The notes beneath the pieces are model-generated. The model saw only the letters and a list, made by a program, of their open reading frames with translations. It was not told where the DNA came from and did no database searches. The translations under genes were made by a program, and so were the position numbers. 64,000 nucleotides of DNA from [Mycobacterium] vasticus (GTDB lineage Bacteria > Actinomycetota > Actinomycetes > Mycobacteriales > Mycobacteriaceae), in contig NZ_CP084028.1 of NCBI RefSeq assembly GCF_020181595.1, positions 1,391,497 through 1,455,496 of the forward strand, given 5' to 3'. This document shows positions 54,413 to 63,744 of the stretch, one piece after another; position 1 is the first letter of the stretch; every line of letters starts with the position of its first letter.

Positions 54413-56103
54413 GTCTGCCTCGGCTCGAGCATCAGGTCAGCCCAGTTCTCGGCGGGCAGCCACTTGTCACCGCCGGAGACGAACACTCCGGTTCCGCCCG
54501 CCGGGTCGACGAACTTTCCGGTGCGCTGGTCGTAGCTGCTGTAGGCCACCCCATTGGCCTGAGCCTCGGCCGGCAGTGGCCCGGGGGCCGGTCCCGGCGC
54601 CGGGTCCCGGTTGTAGGGGGGCAGGCCGCCGTTGCCGCCGGGGCTGGTCGGCATGTTCTGGTCCGGCGGGGCGTAGAACGGCCACGGCGCCGGCTTCTCC
54701 GGTCCGAGCGCGTTCGGCGGGTACGGCAGCGGGTAGGGCGGGTTGGGCGCCGGTCCCGGGCCCGCGGGCACACCCGGCGGCAGCGCGACCACCGGGGGAC
54801 CGGGGTCGTAGTCGGAGTTCGGCGGAATGTAGGGGAACTTGTTCATCGGCCGCTGCATCCGCGGGTCGGTGATCGGAGTGTCATACGGGACAGGCGGACC
54901 GCGCCACGCGTTCGACCCGATCGGGATGAAGCCCTTCGGGTCGCGGCAGAGCTGGATGGTCGGGGCACGCTTGCCCGGGTACTCCATACACGGATAGTTG
55001 CGGGCACCGCGGACCGCGGTCGCATCATTCTGTGCCGCTTTGCAGTACAGGTCCTTCGGCAGTTCGCGCACGGTCTCGTCGGCGGATGAGCGCATCTCGG
55101 TGAACGGCAGGAAGCCGACCGTGCACGGCGGCGGGTCGTGCATGTCGATCTTGAAGTCCAGCTTGACGCCCTCTTCCATCGGCACACCACCGGCAACGGT
55201 GAGCAGTGCGGCCATCAGCGCGGGGAACACCACCAGCGCATGCTCGATGGAGTTGCGGTAGATCACCCCGACCCGGCCGAAGTTGGCCATGCTGGCCGCC
55301 AGGGTCGGGAACGATGCGCGGATTCCGCTGAAAGTGGTGTTGGCCTCATCGGTGACACCGGGCAGGGTCTGCAGCACGTCACGTAGCTGCGGGTCGGCGT
55401 TGCGCACCTCGGTGGTGACCGCCGCCAGGGATTTGGTCAGCTTCCTGATGTCGTCGCCGCTGCGGATCTGGGCGTCCAGGAACGGCTGGACCTGATCGAT
55501 CAGGCCGGCGGTCGCGTCGAAGTTGGCATTGGCCTCGTCGACCAGTTGCCGCGACGACGCGATCATCCGGGCCAGTTCCGGCCCCGAACCGTTGAACCCG
55601 TCGAACGCGCTGCGCAGCAGGTCGCGAAGGCGGCTGTTGGCGACGCTGTTGACCAGCGACTGGGCCTGGTCGAGCAGTCCGGCGATGTCCTGGCCGATGG
55701 CGGTGCGGTCCTGGCCGATGCGCGCACCGTTGTGCAGCACCCCGGCGGCGGCGACCTCCTTCGGTGGGACCAGGTCGATGTACTGCTCACCGATCGCGGA
55801 CATGCTCTTGACGGTGGCGGTGACGTTCCCCGGAACCTTGGTGCCGCTGTTGAGCCGCATCTCGGCGTCAATCCCGTGGTCGGTGAGCTGTACGTTGTCG
55901 ACCCGGCCCACCGTGACGCCACGATAGGTGACGTTGGCGCTCTTGTAGATTCCGCCGCCGCCGATGAAGTCGGCCGTCACCTTGTAGGTGCCGATACCCA
56001 GCCGGCTCGGGGCGTGCAGGTACAGGATCGCGATCGCGCCCACGGCAATCACGGTGACCACCGCGAAGATCCCGAGTTGAATACGAACCAGACGAGTCAG
56101 CAT
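54409..56103 (-). CDS. mce4F: MCE-family protein Mce4F
   Basis: The 564-residue protein is the last of the six Mce substrate-binding subunits. A transmembrane helix (LGIFAVVTVIAVGAIAILYL, residues about 9-28) is followed by the MCE domain with TADFIGGGGIYKSANVTYRGVTVG, then coiled helices. The ~150-residue C-terminus is rich in Pro and Gly (PPGVPAGPGPAPNPPYPLPYP), unusual among the six and typical for MceF. In M. tuberculosis Mce4 imports cholesterol; here the role is by homology and KstR-site context. Confidence 0.93.
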   Translation of the reverse strand: MLTRLVRIQLGIFAVVTVIAVGAIAILYLHAPSRLGIGTYKVTADFIGGGGIYKSANVTYRGVTVGRVDNVQLTDHGIDAEMRLNSGTKVPGNVTATVKSMSAIGEQYIDLVPPKEVAAAGVLHNGARIGQDRTAIGQDIAGLLDQAQSLVNSVANSRLRDLLRSAFDGFNGSGPELARMIASSRQLVDEANANFDATAGLIDQVQPFLDAQIRSGDDIRKLTKSLAAVTTEVRNADPQLRDVLQTLPGVTDEANTTFSGIRASFPTLAASMANFGRVGVIYRNSIEHALVVFPALMAALLTVAGGVPMEEGVKLDFKIDMHDPPPCTVGFLPFTEMRSSADETVRELPKDLYCKAAQNDATAVRGARNYPCMEYPGKRAPTIQLCRDPKGFIPIGSNAWRGPPVPYDTPITDPRMQRPMNKFPYIPPNSDYDPGPPVVALPPGVPAGPGPAPNPPYPLPYPPNALGPEKPAPWPFYAPPDQNMPTSPGGNGGLPPYNRDPAPGPAPGPLPAEAQANGVAYSSYDQRTGKFVDPAGGTGVFVSGGDKWLPAENWADLMLEPRQT

Positions 56104-56106
56104 TGA

Positions 56107-57294
56107 TCAGTCCCCATAGTTGGCAGCCGTGCCGGGCGGGATCTTGAACGGGTCGGCGGCCTGCCCGGACAGGTTGGCCATCTGTCCGATCAGGAAGTCG
56201 GGCGGGTTGAGGACGTCGTGCATGTGGGGCATGTTCGGGTCGAAGGCGCCGGTGGTGAACACCGACTCGCCGAACCGGCGCAGCGTCAGGTCGAACGTGA
56301 CGTAGACGTTGAGGAAGTCGCCGCGCACCGCGTTGCGCAGGTACATCGACGGGAACGGGAACGTCGGGATGAACGGGAACGCCGTCACCAGCTCATTGGC
56401 GTTGTCGGCGAAGGCCTTGACGACCGGGTAAAGGTCCTTGATGTCGGCGGTGAAGTCCTCTTTGGTCTCGGTCATGATCCGCGACCCGACCGTCGCCAAC
56501 CGCCCCAGTGCCCCGAACGCGTCAACGATGCTGGACCGGTTGTCGTTGAGCACCGCCAATGCGGCCGGCATGGTCTCCAGCGCCCGCGCCAGGCTGGGTG
56601 CGCTGCGGGCCAGCGTCGACCCGACCCGGTTCAGGCCCTCGGCGGCGGCGATGATGTCGTGGGCCTGGCGGTCCAGCGACGCAGTGAGTTCGGCCAGCCG
56701 GGGCACCAGTCCGGCAAGCGTGCCGGCCCGGCCGGCGACCGCCGCATACGCCTCCTCGGTGATGTCCTGCAGCGCACCGAGATTGCCCTGATTGACCACG
56801 ACACCCAACGACGACAGCACCTCCTCGGTGCTGGGGTAGCGACCGGTCCGGCTGAGCGGGATCTGGTCACCCGCGGCAAGTCTGCCGACCGGGGTTTCGT
56901 CGTGCGGTTCGGAGAGCTCGATGTGCTGGGATCCCAGCAGCGAGGTCTGCGCGACCTTCGCGATGGCGTTCGCAGGAAGCTGCACATTTCCGTCCAGCGA
57001 CAGCTTGACCGCCGCGTAGAAGCTGCCGTCGGGCTGCTGCACGGCCTGAATGCCCGAGACGCTGCCCACGGTGACGTCGTTGACCATCACCGGCGAGTTC
57101 TGCGGCAGTGTGGTCACATCCGGCAGTTGCACCGTGACGCTGTAGGAGCCCCGGCCATGGCCCGCGGTACCCGGCATGTTCAGCGAGTTGAGCCCGCCGA
57201 ACTGGCACCCGGACAGCACCAGCGCCCCGGCGCCCAGTGCCGCACCTCGCCGGCCGGCCCGTCGAACCACGCCGGCAACAGACTTCACGCTCAT
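56107..57294 (-). CDS. mce4E: Mce4E lipoprotein (LprN-like)
   Basis: The 395-residue lipoprotein has a basic N-terminus and a lipobox LVLSGC with Cys30 as the lipidation site, then an MCE domain (YSVTVQLPDVTTLPQNSPVMVNDVTVG, residues about 51-77) and a helical C-terminus. The start at 57294 overlaps the mce4D stop by 4 bases. A longer reading exists upstream but lies within mce4D in another frame. It corresponds to Rv3495c (lprN). Confidence 0.94.
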   Translation of the reverse strand: MSVKSVAGVVRRAGRRGAALGAGALVLSGCQFGGLNSLNMPGTAGHGRGSYSVTVQLPDVTTLPQNSPVMVNDVTVGSVSGIQAVQQPDGSFYAAVKLSLDGNVQLPANAIAKVAQTSLLGSQHIELSEPHDETPVGRLAAGDQIPLSRTGRYPSTEEVLSSLGVVVNQGNLGALQDITEEAYAAVAGRAGTLAGLVPRLAELTASLDRQAHDIIAAAEGLNRVGSTLARSAPSLARALETMPAALAVLNDNRSSIVDAFGALGRLATVGSRIMTETKEDFTADIKDLYPVVKAFADNANELVTAFPFIPTFPFPSMYLRNAVRGDFLNVYVTFDLTLRRFGESVFTTGAFDPNMPHMHDVLNPPDFLIGQMANLSGQAADPFKIPPGTAANYGD

Positions 57295-58622
57295 CCGCCC
57301 TCCCGCGGTGCGCCCGCCCCCGGTTGCTGCGGGCCGGTCGGTCCTGGTGCCGCGCCCAGCTGCCCCGGATCCGGCGGTAGGAACAGTTTGGCGACGTCGT
57401 CGGTGCTCGGGGGGGTCACGCCCGGAGCCGGCATCCACTTCAGATACGGCACCGGAGTCTCGGCCTTGGCCTCGGTCGCCGGGGTGTCATAGATGATCTG
57501 CCCCTTGTAGGCGGTGATCGAGTTGATCGGGTGGAACAGGAACGGCAGGAAGTTCATCGACCAGCGCCGCATGACCGGGGCCATCCGCTCCTTGCAGATC
57601 TCCGCTCGTTTGAAGTTGTCCGGCACCGAACCCACATCGAAGACGCCGCCGCAGATGAACTGCACCGGGTTGGCGAAGTCGGGCAGCGACAGCAGGCCGC
57701 TCAACGTGCCCTGCGCGGGGTTGTAGATGTTGTAGAAGTTGGTCAGGCCGTGCGGGGTGATGTGCAGAACCTGCTCGAACTTCTCACTGTTGTCACTGAG
57801 GACCTTGGTGAAGTCCGCCAACTTGTTGACCTGGGCGATCAACGCGTCGTTGTTGTCGTGCAGGAAACCGCGGACGTCGCGCAGCGCCTGATTCAGCGTG
57901 CCCAGCGTGACATCCAGGTCGGCGGAGCTCTCGGCCAGCACCGCCGAGACCGCCGCGACGTGGTCGGTGAACTGCACCAGCTGTTCGTTGCTGCCCGAGA
58001 GCGCATTGACCAGCACCTGCAGGTTCTTCACGGTGCCGAACAGGTCGGTGCGCGAGTCCCCGAGCCGGCCGGTGGTCGCCGAGAGTTCACGCAGTGCGTT
58101 GCGGAACGAGTCGCCGTTGCCGTCGAAGGTGTCGGCGGCCTGGTTGACGAACGCGCTCAGCGTGCCGTTGAGTTTGCCTTGCTCGGGCGCCAGTTGCGCG
58201 CTGAGCTGGGTGAGTTCCTGCTTGACCTCGTCCCACTCGACCGGCACCGCGGTGCGGTCTTCGCCGAGCACCGCGCCGTCGGCCAGCCGATCGCCGCCGG
58301 TGTAGGCCGGAGCCAGCTGGATCACCCGCGCCGAGACGATGTTCGGCGCCATCAACACCGCGTGCACGTCGGCCGGCAGCGGCACGTCGTTGTTCACCTT
58401 CATGGTGATCTTGACGTTCTCCGCGCGCGGTTCGATGGACTCGATCCGGCCGACCGGAACCCCGACCACCCGGACGTCGTCACCGGGGTACAGGCCCACC
58501 GCCGAGGCGAAGTAGCCGGTGATCCGGTAGCCGCGCTGCCCGGGCAGCACCACATACACACCGGCGGCCAGCAACGCGGCCAGCGCCCCGGCGAGCAGGA
58601 TTCGCAACGTCGGGCGCGTCAT
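57291..58622 (-). CDS. mce4D: MCE-family protein Mce4D
   Basis: The 443-residue protein has an N-terminal transmembrane helix (LRILLAGALAALLAAGVYVVL) and the MCE domain ITGYFASAVGLYPGDDVRVVGVPVG (residues about 34-58), then long amphipathic helices. A Pro/Gly-rich tail (TGPQQPGAGAPREGG) ends it. It overlaps mce4E and mce4C by 4 bases each. It corresponds to Rv3496c. Confidence 0.93.
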   Translation of the reverse strand: MTRPTLRILLAGALAALLAAGVYVVLPGQRGYRITGYFASAVGLYPGDDVRVVGVPVGRIESIEPRAENVKITMKVNNDVPLPADVHAVLMAPNIVSARVIQLAPAYTGGDRLADGAVLGEDRTAVPVEWDEVKQELTQLSAQLAPEQGKLNGTLSAFVNQAADTFDGNGDSFRNALRELSATTGRLGDSRTDLFGTVKNLQVLVNALSGSNEQLVQFTDHVAAVSAVLAESSADLDVTLGTLNQALRDVRGFLHDNNDALIAQVNKLADFTKVLSDNSEKFEQVLHITPHGLTNFYNIYNPAQGTLSGLLSLPDFANPVQFICGGVFDVGSVPDNFKRAEICKERMAPVMRRWSMNFLPFLFHPINSITAYKGQIIYDTPATEAKAETPVPYLKWMPAPGVTPPSTDDVAKLFLPPDPGQLGAAPGPTGPQQPGAGAPREGG

Positions 58623-59677
58623 GGCGACTTCGGCTTAATCACGGTGCGGTCGCTGATCATTCCCCGCAGGTAGTCGGCCAGGCTGTCCGGGATCTTGCCG
58701 GGCTGGAAGTAGATGTCGAGCAGCACCTCCGACAGCGTGGGTGGTGGCAGGCCGTAGAGGTTGATCTGGAAGCCGGGTCCCGAGGCCACCACCTCGCCCA
58801 GCGTGGTGGCGTATCCGGGCAACCGGTCCAGCGCGCCGGTGATGCGGTCTTTGCGCTCGATCAAGTTGTCCAGCACCAGATTGAGCTTCTTCAGGGTCGG
58901 ACCGACGTTCTTCTGGTTGTCGGTGACGACGCCCGAAAGCTGTTGCGACACATCGTCGATACCGCCGATCAGCGCACCGAGCGCCTGCCGGCGTTCGTCG
59001 AGTGCGCCGAAGAGCTGGTTGCCGTCGAGCACCAGCCGGTTGACCTGCTCGGCTCGTTGGTTGAGCACACCGGTGACCGTCTTGGCGTGGGTCAGCAGCT
59101 GGGCCAGCGCCTCGTCCCGGCTGTTGAGGCTGCGAGACAGCGCCGACACCCCGTCCAGCGCCCCCCGCAATTGCGGGGTCGCCTCGCGCATCGAGTCGGA
59201 GAGCACACCCAGCGCCTCTTCGAACCGCGGCTTGTCCAGTTCTTGGACGTTGCCGCCGAGGTCCTGCAGCGCGTTGTTGAGCGTGTACGGAGACCGGGTG
59301 CGTTCCAGCGGGATCACCGTGACCGAGCCCGCACCGGCGGGGCTGATCGACAGCGTCTTCTCACCCAGCACGGTGTCGGTGCGGATCGCGGCCAGCGACT
59401 GATCGCCCACCCGGACATTGCGGTCGACAGTGAAACTCACCTTTGCACTGGCTCCGGCCAGCGCCACCTTGGAGACCTTGCCGACCCGGATGCCGGACAC
59501 CGTCACGTCATTGCCGGGTATGACGCCACCGGCGTCGGCGAAGTAGCCCTGATAGGCCTTGCCCTGCGGCCAGAACGGCAGGCTGGTGTAGCCGAAGGAC
59601 ACGAATACCAGGCATGCGATCAGCACGATGCCCAGAGTTCCGGTGCGAACCGGGTTTACGCCGTCAATTCTTGACAG
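58619..59677 (-). CDS. mce4C: MCE-family protein Mce4C, probable CTG start
   Basis: The MCE domain is clear (AYQGYFADAGGVIPGNDVTVSG), after a transmembrane helix (LGIVLIACLVFVSFGYTSLPF). The nearest standard start, GTG 59626, begins inside that helix and removes the basic flank VRTG. In frame upstream there is no ATG, GTG or TTG. A strong RBS (AAGGGGAGG) sits 7 bases before a CTG at 59677 that gives 352 residues with a proper basic N-terminus, close to the M. tuberculosis length. An ATT at 59670 is an alternative. The CTG lies inside the last 14 bases of mce4B, fitting translational coupling. Confidence 0.85.
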   Translation of the reverse strand: MSRIDGVNPVRTGTLGIVLIACLVFVSFGYTSLPFWPQGKAYQGYFADAGGVIPGNDVTVSGIRVGKVSKVALAGASAKVSFTVDRNVRVGDQSLAAIRTDTVLGEKTLSISPAGAGSVTVIPLERTRSPYTLNNALQDLGGNVQELDKPRFEEALGVLSDSMREATPQLRGALDGVSALSRSLNSRDEALAQLLTHAKTVTGVLNQRAEQVNRLVLDGNQLFGALDERRQALGALIGGIDDVSQQLSGVVTDNQKNVGPTLKKLNLVLDNLIERKDRITGALDRLPGYATTLGEVVASGPGFQINLYGLPPPTLSEVLLDIYFQPGKIPDSLADYLRGMISDRTVIKPKSP

Positions 59678-60701
59678 GAGAGCACCTCCCCTTGCTGGTG
59701 TCGGCCTGTCCGCCCATAGGCAGCGTGATGTCGCTGCCGGCGGGCCCGTTGAACTTCATCGAGACCGTGCAGTAGTTGATGTTGAAGAACGAGCCGTAGG
59801 CTCCGAGGGCGTTGAGCCGCAGGTAGTTCTCCTCCAGCGGATCGATGACCGCGTTGAGTTCGTCCTTACGCCGGTCCAGCACGGTGGCGAACGGGCGGAC
59901 GTTCTCGATCAGGCCCTGGATCGGCCGCCGGGTGCGGCGCAGGGTGTCGGTGAGGTCGGTCTCGACGCTGGCCAGCGGACCGATCGCACCCGCGATCGCA
60001 TCCTTGCCCTGCGCCAGACCGGTGATGAGCTGTTGCAGCCGGTCGACGGTGGCGTCGAACTGCGTGCTCTTGTCGTCGACGGTGGCCAGCACCGTATTGA
60101 GGTTGTTGATCACGTCGCCGATCAGTTGGTCGCGGGAGGCCAACGTGGTGGTGAACGAACTGGTGCTGGCCAGCATCTGCGACAGTGCACCGCCCTGGCC
60201 CTGCAGCATCTCGATGATCGCGTTGCTGATCTCGTTGATCTTGCCGCCGTCGAGACCCTTGAGCACCGGGCGCATCCCGCCCAGCAGCGCGTCCAGGTCC
60301 AGCGCCGGCTGGGTGTGGTCCCGCACAATCGTGGCCCCAGGCGGCAGCTTGCGCATTTCGCCGTCGCCGGAGGCGATCTCCAGATAGCGGTCGCCGACCA
60401 GGTTCTCGTACCGGATCAGGGCACGCGTCGAGTCATACATCTGGTAGCGCTTGTCGAGGTCGAACGTGACGTCGACACTGTTGTCCGGCTTCAGTTTCAC
60501 CGATTTCACCGTGCCCACCGGAATCCCGGCGATCCGCACATCCTCGCCGCCCTTGAGCCGGGAGGCGGTGGCGAAATCGGCGTGATAGGTGTGGTTGGAC
60601 GCGAACCGGAACTCACCGAAGATCACCACCAGGCCCGCCGACACCAGCAGCATCGCGACGGTGAAGATCGCCACCTTGATCAACGTCCCGCGAGTGTTCA
60701 T
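59664..60701 (-). CDS. mce4B: MCE-family protein Mce4B
   Basis: The 345-residue protein starts MNTRGTLIKVAIFTVAMLLV, an N-terminal transmembrane anchor, followed by the MCE domain TYHADFATASRLKGGEDVRIAG (residues about 38-59) and helices with a TRRPIQGLIENVRPF stretch. The start overlaps the mce4A stop by one base (TGATG). It corresponds to Rv3498c. Confidence 0.94.
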   Translation of the reverse strand: MNTRGTLIKVAIFTVAMLLVSAGLVVIFGEFRFASNHTYHADFATASRLKGGEDVRIAGIPVGTVKSVKLKPDNSVDVTFDLDKRYQMYDSTRALIRYENLVGDRYLEIASGDGEMRKLPPGATIVRDHTQPALDLDALLGGMRPVLKGLDGGKINEISNAIIEMLQGQGGALSQMLASTSSFTTTLASRDQLIGDVINNLNTVLATVDDKSTQFDATVDRLQQLITGLAQGKDAIAGAIGPLASVETDLTDTLRRTRRPIQGLIENVRPFATVLDRRKDELNAVIDPLEENYLRLNALGAYGSFFNINYCTVSMKFNGPAGSDITLPMGGQADTSKGRCSPVKN

Positions 60702-61906
60702 CAGTACTCGTCCCGTTCAGCGTAGGCACCGTTGAAGAGGAACTGTGCGGTCGAGGGTGCGTCGAACTGCACCTCGGTGTTCGGCTGGAACGGAATGTAG
60801 GAGTTGTCGGTCACCAGGAACGGCGCTCGGAACCAGGAGCCGCCGAACTGCTTGCTCGGGATATCCGGCAAACCACGACAGTTAGGTCCACCGCTCGCGT
60901 TGGCCACCGGCAGGCTCTCGGGGTAGGTGTAGGCCGGGGCACCCGGAAGGAAGTTGGAGTGGGTGTACAGCGCCGGCTTGGTGCCGCCGATCGACGGACC
61001 GAACTTCTCCATCGCCCCCTTGATGCCCTTGAACAGGCAGCCGAACTCCGGGGAGTATTCGGCCAGCAGATCAGCCAGCGCCCGGAATCGCTGGATCCCG
61101 GCGATGAAGTCATCGGCGCCCGGCGCAATGGTGTCGTAGCCGTTGTTGGCCAGCCCGGTGGTCGCCAGCAGCGCCTTGTTCAGGTTGTCGCGCTGGTCGA
61201 CCAGCGTCTTGCTGATCGTCGGGACGTTGTCGAACGTCGTCGCCAGGTCGGGGGCGGCGTCGCCGTAGATGTTGCCGACGACCGCGGTCTTGGCGAAACC
61301 CTTCTGCAGCTGCGGCAGCAGCGGATTGAACTTCTCCAGGTAGCCGTTCAGCCCGGACAGCAGCGCACCCAGATTGTCGCCGTTGCCCCGCAGCCCTTCG
61401 GCCAGCGCGGTGATCGATCCGTTGAGCTGAACCGGGTCGATCTTGTCCAGCAGGTCGGTGAGCTTCTGGAACAGCGTGTTGACTTCCAGCTGCACGTCGG
61501 ACGCCTGGACGTTGGCACCGCCGCGCAACGCCTTGCCCGACGGTGTCGGCGGCGGGACGAACTCCACCGACTTGGCTCCGAAGATGGTGTTGCTGGCGAT
61601 GTGTACAGCAGCATTCGACGGGATGTAGTGCATCGCCGAGCTGTCGATGGCCAGCGTCAGCTTGGCCTGGTCGCCCTGGTACTTGATCTCCTTGACCTTG
61701 CCGATCTGGATGCCGCGGTACTTGACCTTGGCGTCCTGTTCCATCACCAGGCCGGCTCGCGGCGAGGTGACGGTGACCTTGTCGGTGGAGCTGAACACCG
61801 AGATATAGGCGAGGTAGGTGAACGCGGTGGCGGCGAACAGGATCGCACCCAGGACTGCCGCGGCAATCCGCCCCTGGGTACGCCTCGATCCGGTATCCAC
61901 CTGCAT
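60701..61906 (-). CDS. mce4A: MCE-family protein Mce4A
   Basis: The 401-residue protein is the first Mce substrate-binding subunit. The ATG at 61906 follows an AAGGGA ribosome-binding site and lies 7 bases after the yrbE4B stop. A transmembrane helix (RIAAAVLGAILFAATAFTYLAY, about residues 13-34) is followed by the MCE domain TVTSPRAGLVMEQDAKVKYRGIQIG and a DPVQLNGSITALAEGLRG helix typical of MceA. It corresponds to Rv3499c. Confidence 0.95.
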   Translation of the reverse strand: MQVDTGSRRTQGRIAAAVLGAILFAATAFTYLAYISVFSSTDKVTVTSPRAGLVMEQDAKVKYRGIQIGKVKEIKYQGDQAKLTLAIDSSAMHYIPSNAAVHIASNTIFGAKSVEFVPPPTPSGKALRGGANVQASDVQLEVNTLFQKLTDLLDKIDPVQLNGSITALAEGLRGNGDNLGALLSGLNGYLEKFNPLLPQLQKGFAKTAVVGNIYGDAAPDLATTFDNVPTISKTLVDQRDNLNKALLATTGLANNGYDTIAPGADDFIAGIQRFRALADLLAEYSPEFGCLFKGIKGAMEKFGPSIGGTKPALYTHSNFLPGAPAYTYPESLPVANASGGPNCRGLPDIPSKQFGGSWFRAPFLVTDNSYIPFQPNTEVQFDAPSTAQFLFNGAYAERDEY

Positions 61907-61913
61907 TCCCTTG

Positions 61914-62756
61914 CTATCCCGAGAGGTTGAAGTTTCCGGACCCGCCGTAAACGGCAAGTGAGACGAACAACGTAATGACTACCACAACCACCAGCGACGT
62001 CCGCACCGCTTGACCGACCGCGATACCCACGCCCACCGGGCCGCCGGCCGCGTTGAAGCCGTAGTAGGTGTGCACCAGCATCACCGCGATCGACATGATG
62101 ATCGCCTGCAGGAAGGACCACAGCAGGTCGGTCGGGATCAGGAAGGTGTCGAAGTAGTGGTCGTAGAGGCCCGGGGACTGCGAATTGATGAACACCGTGG
62201 TGGACCGGGCCGCGAAGAACGCCGCCAGCACCGACAGTGAGTACAGCGGAATGATCGCGATCAGACCCGCCACCAACCGGGTGGACACCAAGTAGGACAC
62301 CGCGTGCACCGCCATCGATTCGACGGCGTCGATCTCCTCGGCGACCCGCATGGCGCCGAGTTGCGCGGTGGTGCCGGCGCCGATGGTGGCGGCCAGGGCG
62401 ATCCCGGCCACCACGGGCGCCACGATCCGCACGTTGAGGAAGGCCGACAGGAAGCCGGTCAGGGCCTCGATGCCGATGTTGCCCAGCGATGAGAAGCCCT
62501 GCACCGCGATCACGCCGCCGGAGGCCAGGGTCAGGAAGGTGGCCACCCCGACCGTGCCGCCGATGATCGCCAGCGCACCGGTGCCCATGGTGATCTCGGC
62601 GATCAGCCGGATCGTCTCCTTGCGGTACTTGGTCAGCGCGTTGGGGACAAAGCGGATCGATTCGGCGTAGAACAATGCCTGCTCGCCGAAGTTGTCGACA
62701 GCCTTGGGCAGCCCGCGGAACATCCGCCGAAACCGCAGCGTGGCGTCATAACTCAT
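61914..62756 (-). CDS. yrbE4B: Mce4 ABC-transporter permease YrbE4B
   Basis: The 280-residue integral membrane permease (MlaE/YrbE family) has about five or six helices and the family core AATIGAGTTAQLGAMRVAEEIDAVESMAV, an EExDA-type coupling motif for the MceG ATPase. The start at 62756 overlaps the yrbE4A stop by 4 bases (ATGA). A much longer open frame that continues upstream is a shadow of yrbE4A. It corresponds to Rv3500c; the ATPase gene is not in the window. Confidence 0.95.
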   Translation of the reverse strand: MSYDATLRFRRMFRGLPKAVDNFGEQALFYAESIRFVPNALTKYRKETIRLIAEITMGTGALAIIGGTVGVATFLTLASGGVIAVQGFSSLGNIGIEALTGFLSAFLNVRIVAPVVAGIALAATIGAGTTAQLGAMRVAEEIDAVESMAVHAVSYLVSTRLVAGLIAIIPLYSLSVLAAFFAARSTTVFINSQSPGLYDHYFDTFLIPTDLLWSFLQAIIMSIAVMLVHTYYGFNAAGGPVGVGIAVGQAVRTSLVVVVVITLFVSLAVYGGSGNFNLSG

Positions 62757-63517
62757 TTGACCAGCACCCGCACGCTGATCGCGGTCATGACGACGTTGAT
62801 GACGAACAGGCAGATGAAGGCGTAGACGACGGTCTCGTTGACCGCGTTGCCGACCCCCTGCGGTCCGCCCTTGGCGGTCAACCCGCGGTAGCACCCGATG
62901 AGTCCGGCGGCTGTGCCGAACAGCAGCGCCTTGATCTCGGCCATGACCAATTCCCCGAGGCCGGTCAGCACGGTCAGCCCGTTGATGAACGCGCCCGGAT
63001 TCACGCCCTGCAGGAAGACGGAGAACACGTATCCGCCGGTAATGCCGATCGCGCACACCAGCCCGTTGAGCAGCAGCGCGACGAACGTCGACGCCAGCGC
63101 CCGCGGCACCACCAGCCGCTGGATCGGGTCGATGCCGAGCACGCGCATCGCATCGATCTCTTCGCGGATGGTGCGGGCGCCCAGGTCGGCACAGATGGCG
63201 GTGGCGCCGGCGCCGGCCACCACCAGCACGGTGACGACCGGACCCAGCTGGGTGATGGTGCCGAACGCGGTCCCGGCGCCGGACAGGTCGGCGGCACCGA
63301 TCTCGCGCAGCAGGATGTTCAAGGTGAACGCCACCAGCACGGTGAACGGGATGGCAACCAGCAGGGTGGGCACCAGCGAGACCCGGGCGATCATCCAGGT
63401 CTGGTCGAGGAACTCGCGGTACTGGAACGGCCGGCGGAACATCGCCCGGAAAGTGTCCAGTGACATCTCGACGAAGCCACCCACGGCCCGGGCCGGAACC
63501 GTGAGCTGTTCGATCAA
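62753..63517 (-). CDS. yrbE4A: Mce4 ABC-transporter permease YrbE4A, TTG start
   Basis: The 254-residue permease carries PARAVGGFVEMSLDTFRAMFRRPFQYREFLDQTW at the N-terminus and the family core ATAICADLGARTIREEIDAMRVLGIDP (about 120-146) with the EExDAM coupling motif. The TTG at 63517 follows GGAAGGAC and gives exactly the 254 residues I recall for Rv3501c; an upstream ATG at 63544 is possible. It opens the mce4 operon and lies 129-142 bases from the KstR-like site at 63646. Confidence 0.93.
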   Translation of the reverse strand: MIEQLTVPARAVGGFVEMSLDTFRAMFRRPFQYREFLDQTWMIARVSLVPTLLVAIPFTVLVAFTLNILLREIGAADLSGAGTAFGTITQLGPVVTVLVVAGAGATAICADLGARTIREEIDAMRVLGIDPIQRLVVPRALASTFVALLLNGLVCAIGITGGYVFSVFLQGVNPGAFINGLTVLTGLGELVMAEIKALLFGTAAGLIGCYRGLTAKGGPQGVGNAVNETVVYAFICLFVINVVMTAISVRVLVK

Positions 63518-63744
63518 GGCACGTCCTTCCCTCAGGTCGGGCATCCAGGCAGCCGCTGGTCGCAAAACTGTATCCGGCCACAGCGTTCGTGGGGCGTCGT
63601 TCGCGCGATTCAGACGCCGCCTCGCGTGAGCCGGATCATACTAACTAGAACATGTTCGCAGTGTCAAAGGACACGTTTCACGGAAATTGACGCTTATTTT
63701 TCCTGGTCAGGCCAATTGTGACCCAGGCCTCGCTGAAACGTGTT
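63518..63744. promoter_or_regulatory. Intergenic promoter region of the mce4 operon
   Basis: The 227-base gap between the hsd4A-like gene and yrbE4A is less GC-rich than the genes. It contains the KstR-like sites at 63646 and 63734 and a weaker GACACGTTTCA (63670-63680) that misses two fixed KstR positions. It should contain the promoter for yrbE4A and the rest of the mce4 operon. Confidence 0.6.
63646..63659. promoter_or_regulatory. KstR-like operator upstream of yrbE4A
   Basis: TAGAACATGTTCGC matches seven of eight fixed positions of the KstR consensus TnnAACnnGTTnnA; the last base is C instead of A. The core AGAACATGTTC is nearly symmetric. In M. tuberculosis the mce4 operon is KstR-controlled, which supports the call. 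Confidence 0.65.

Noticed and set aside
61914..63581. 555-codon frame covering both yrbE4B and yrbE4A
   Set aside because: Only the part after 62756 encodes YrbE4B. The rest is an Arg/Pro-rich shadow of yrbE4A in another frame.
63664..63680. Possible third KstR site in the mce4 promoter (GACACGTTTCA)
   Set aside because: It misses two of the eight fixed positions and has poor symmetry.
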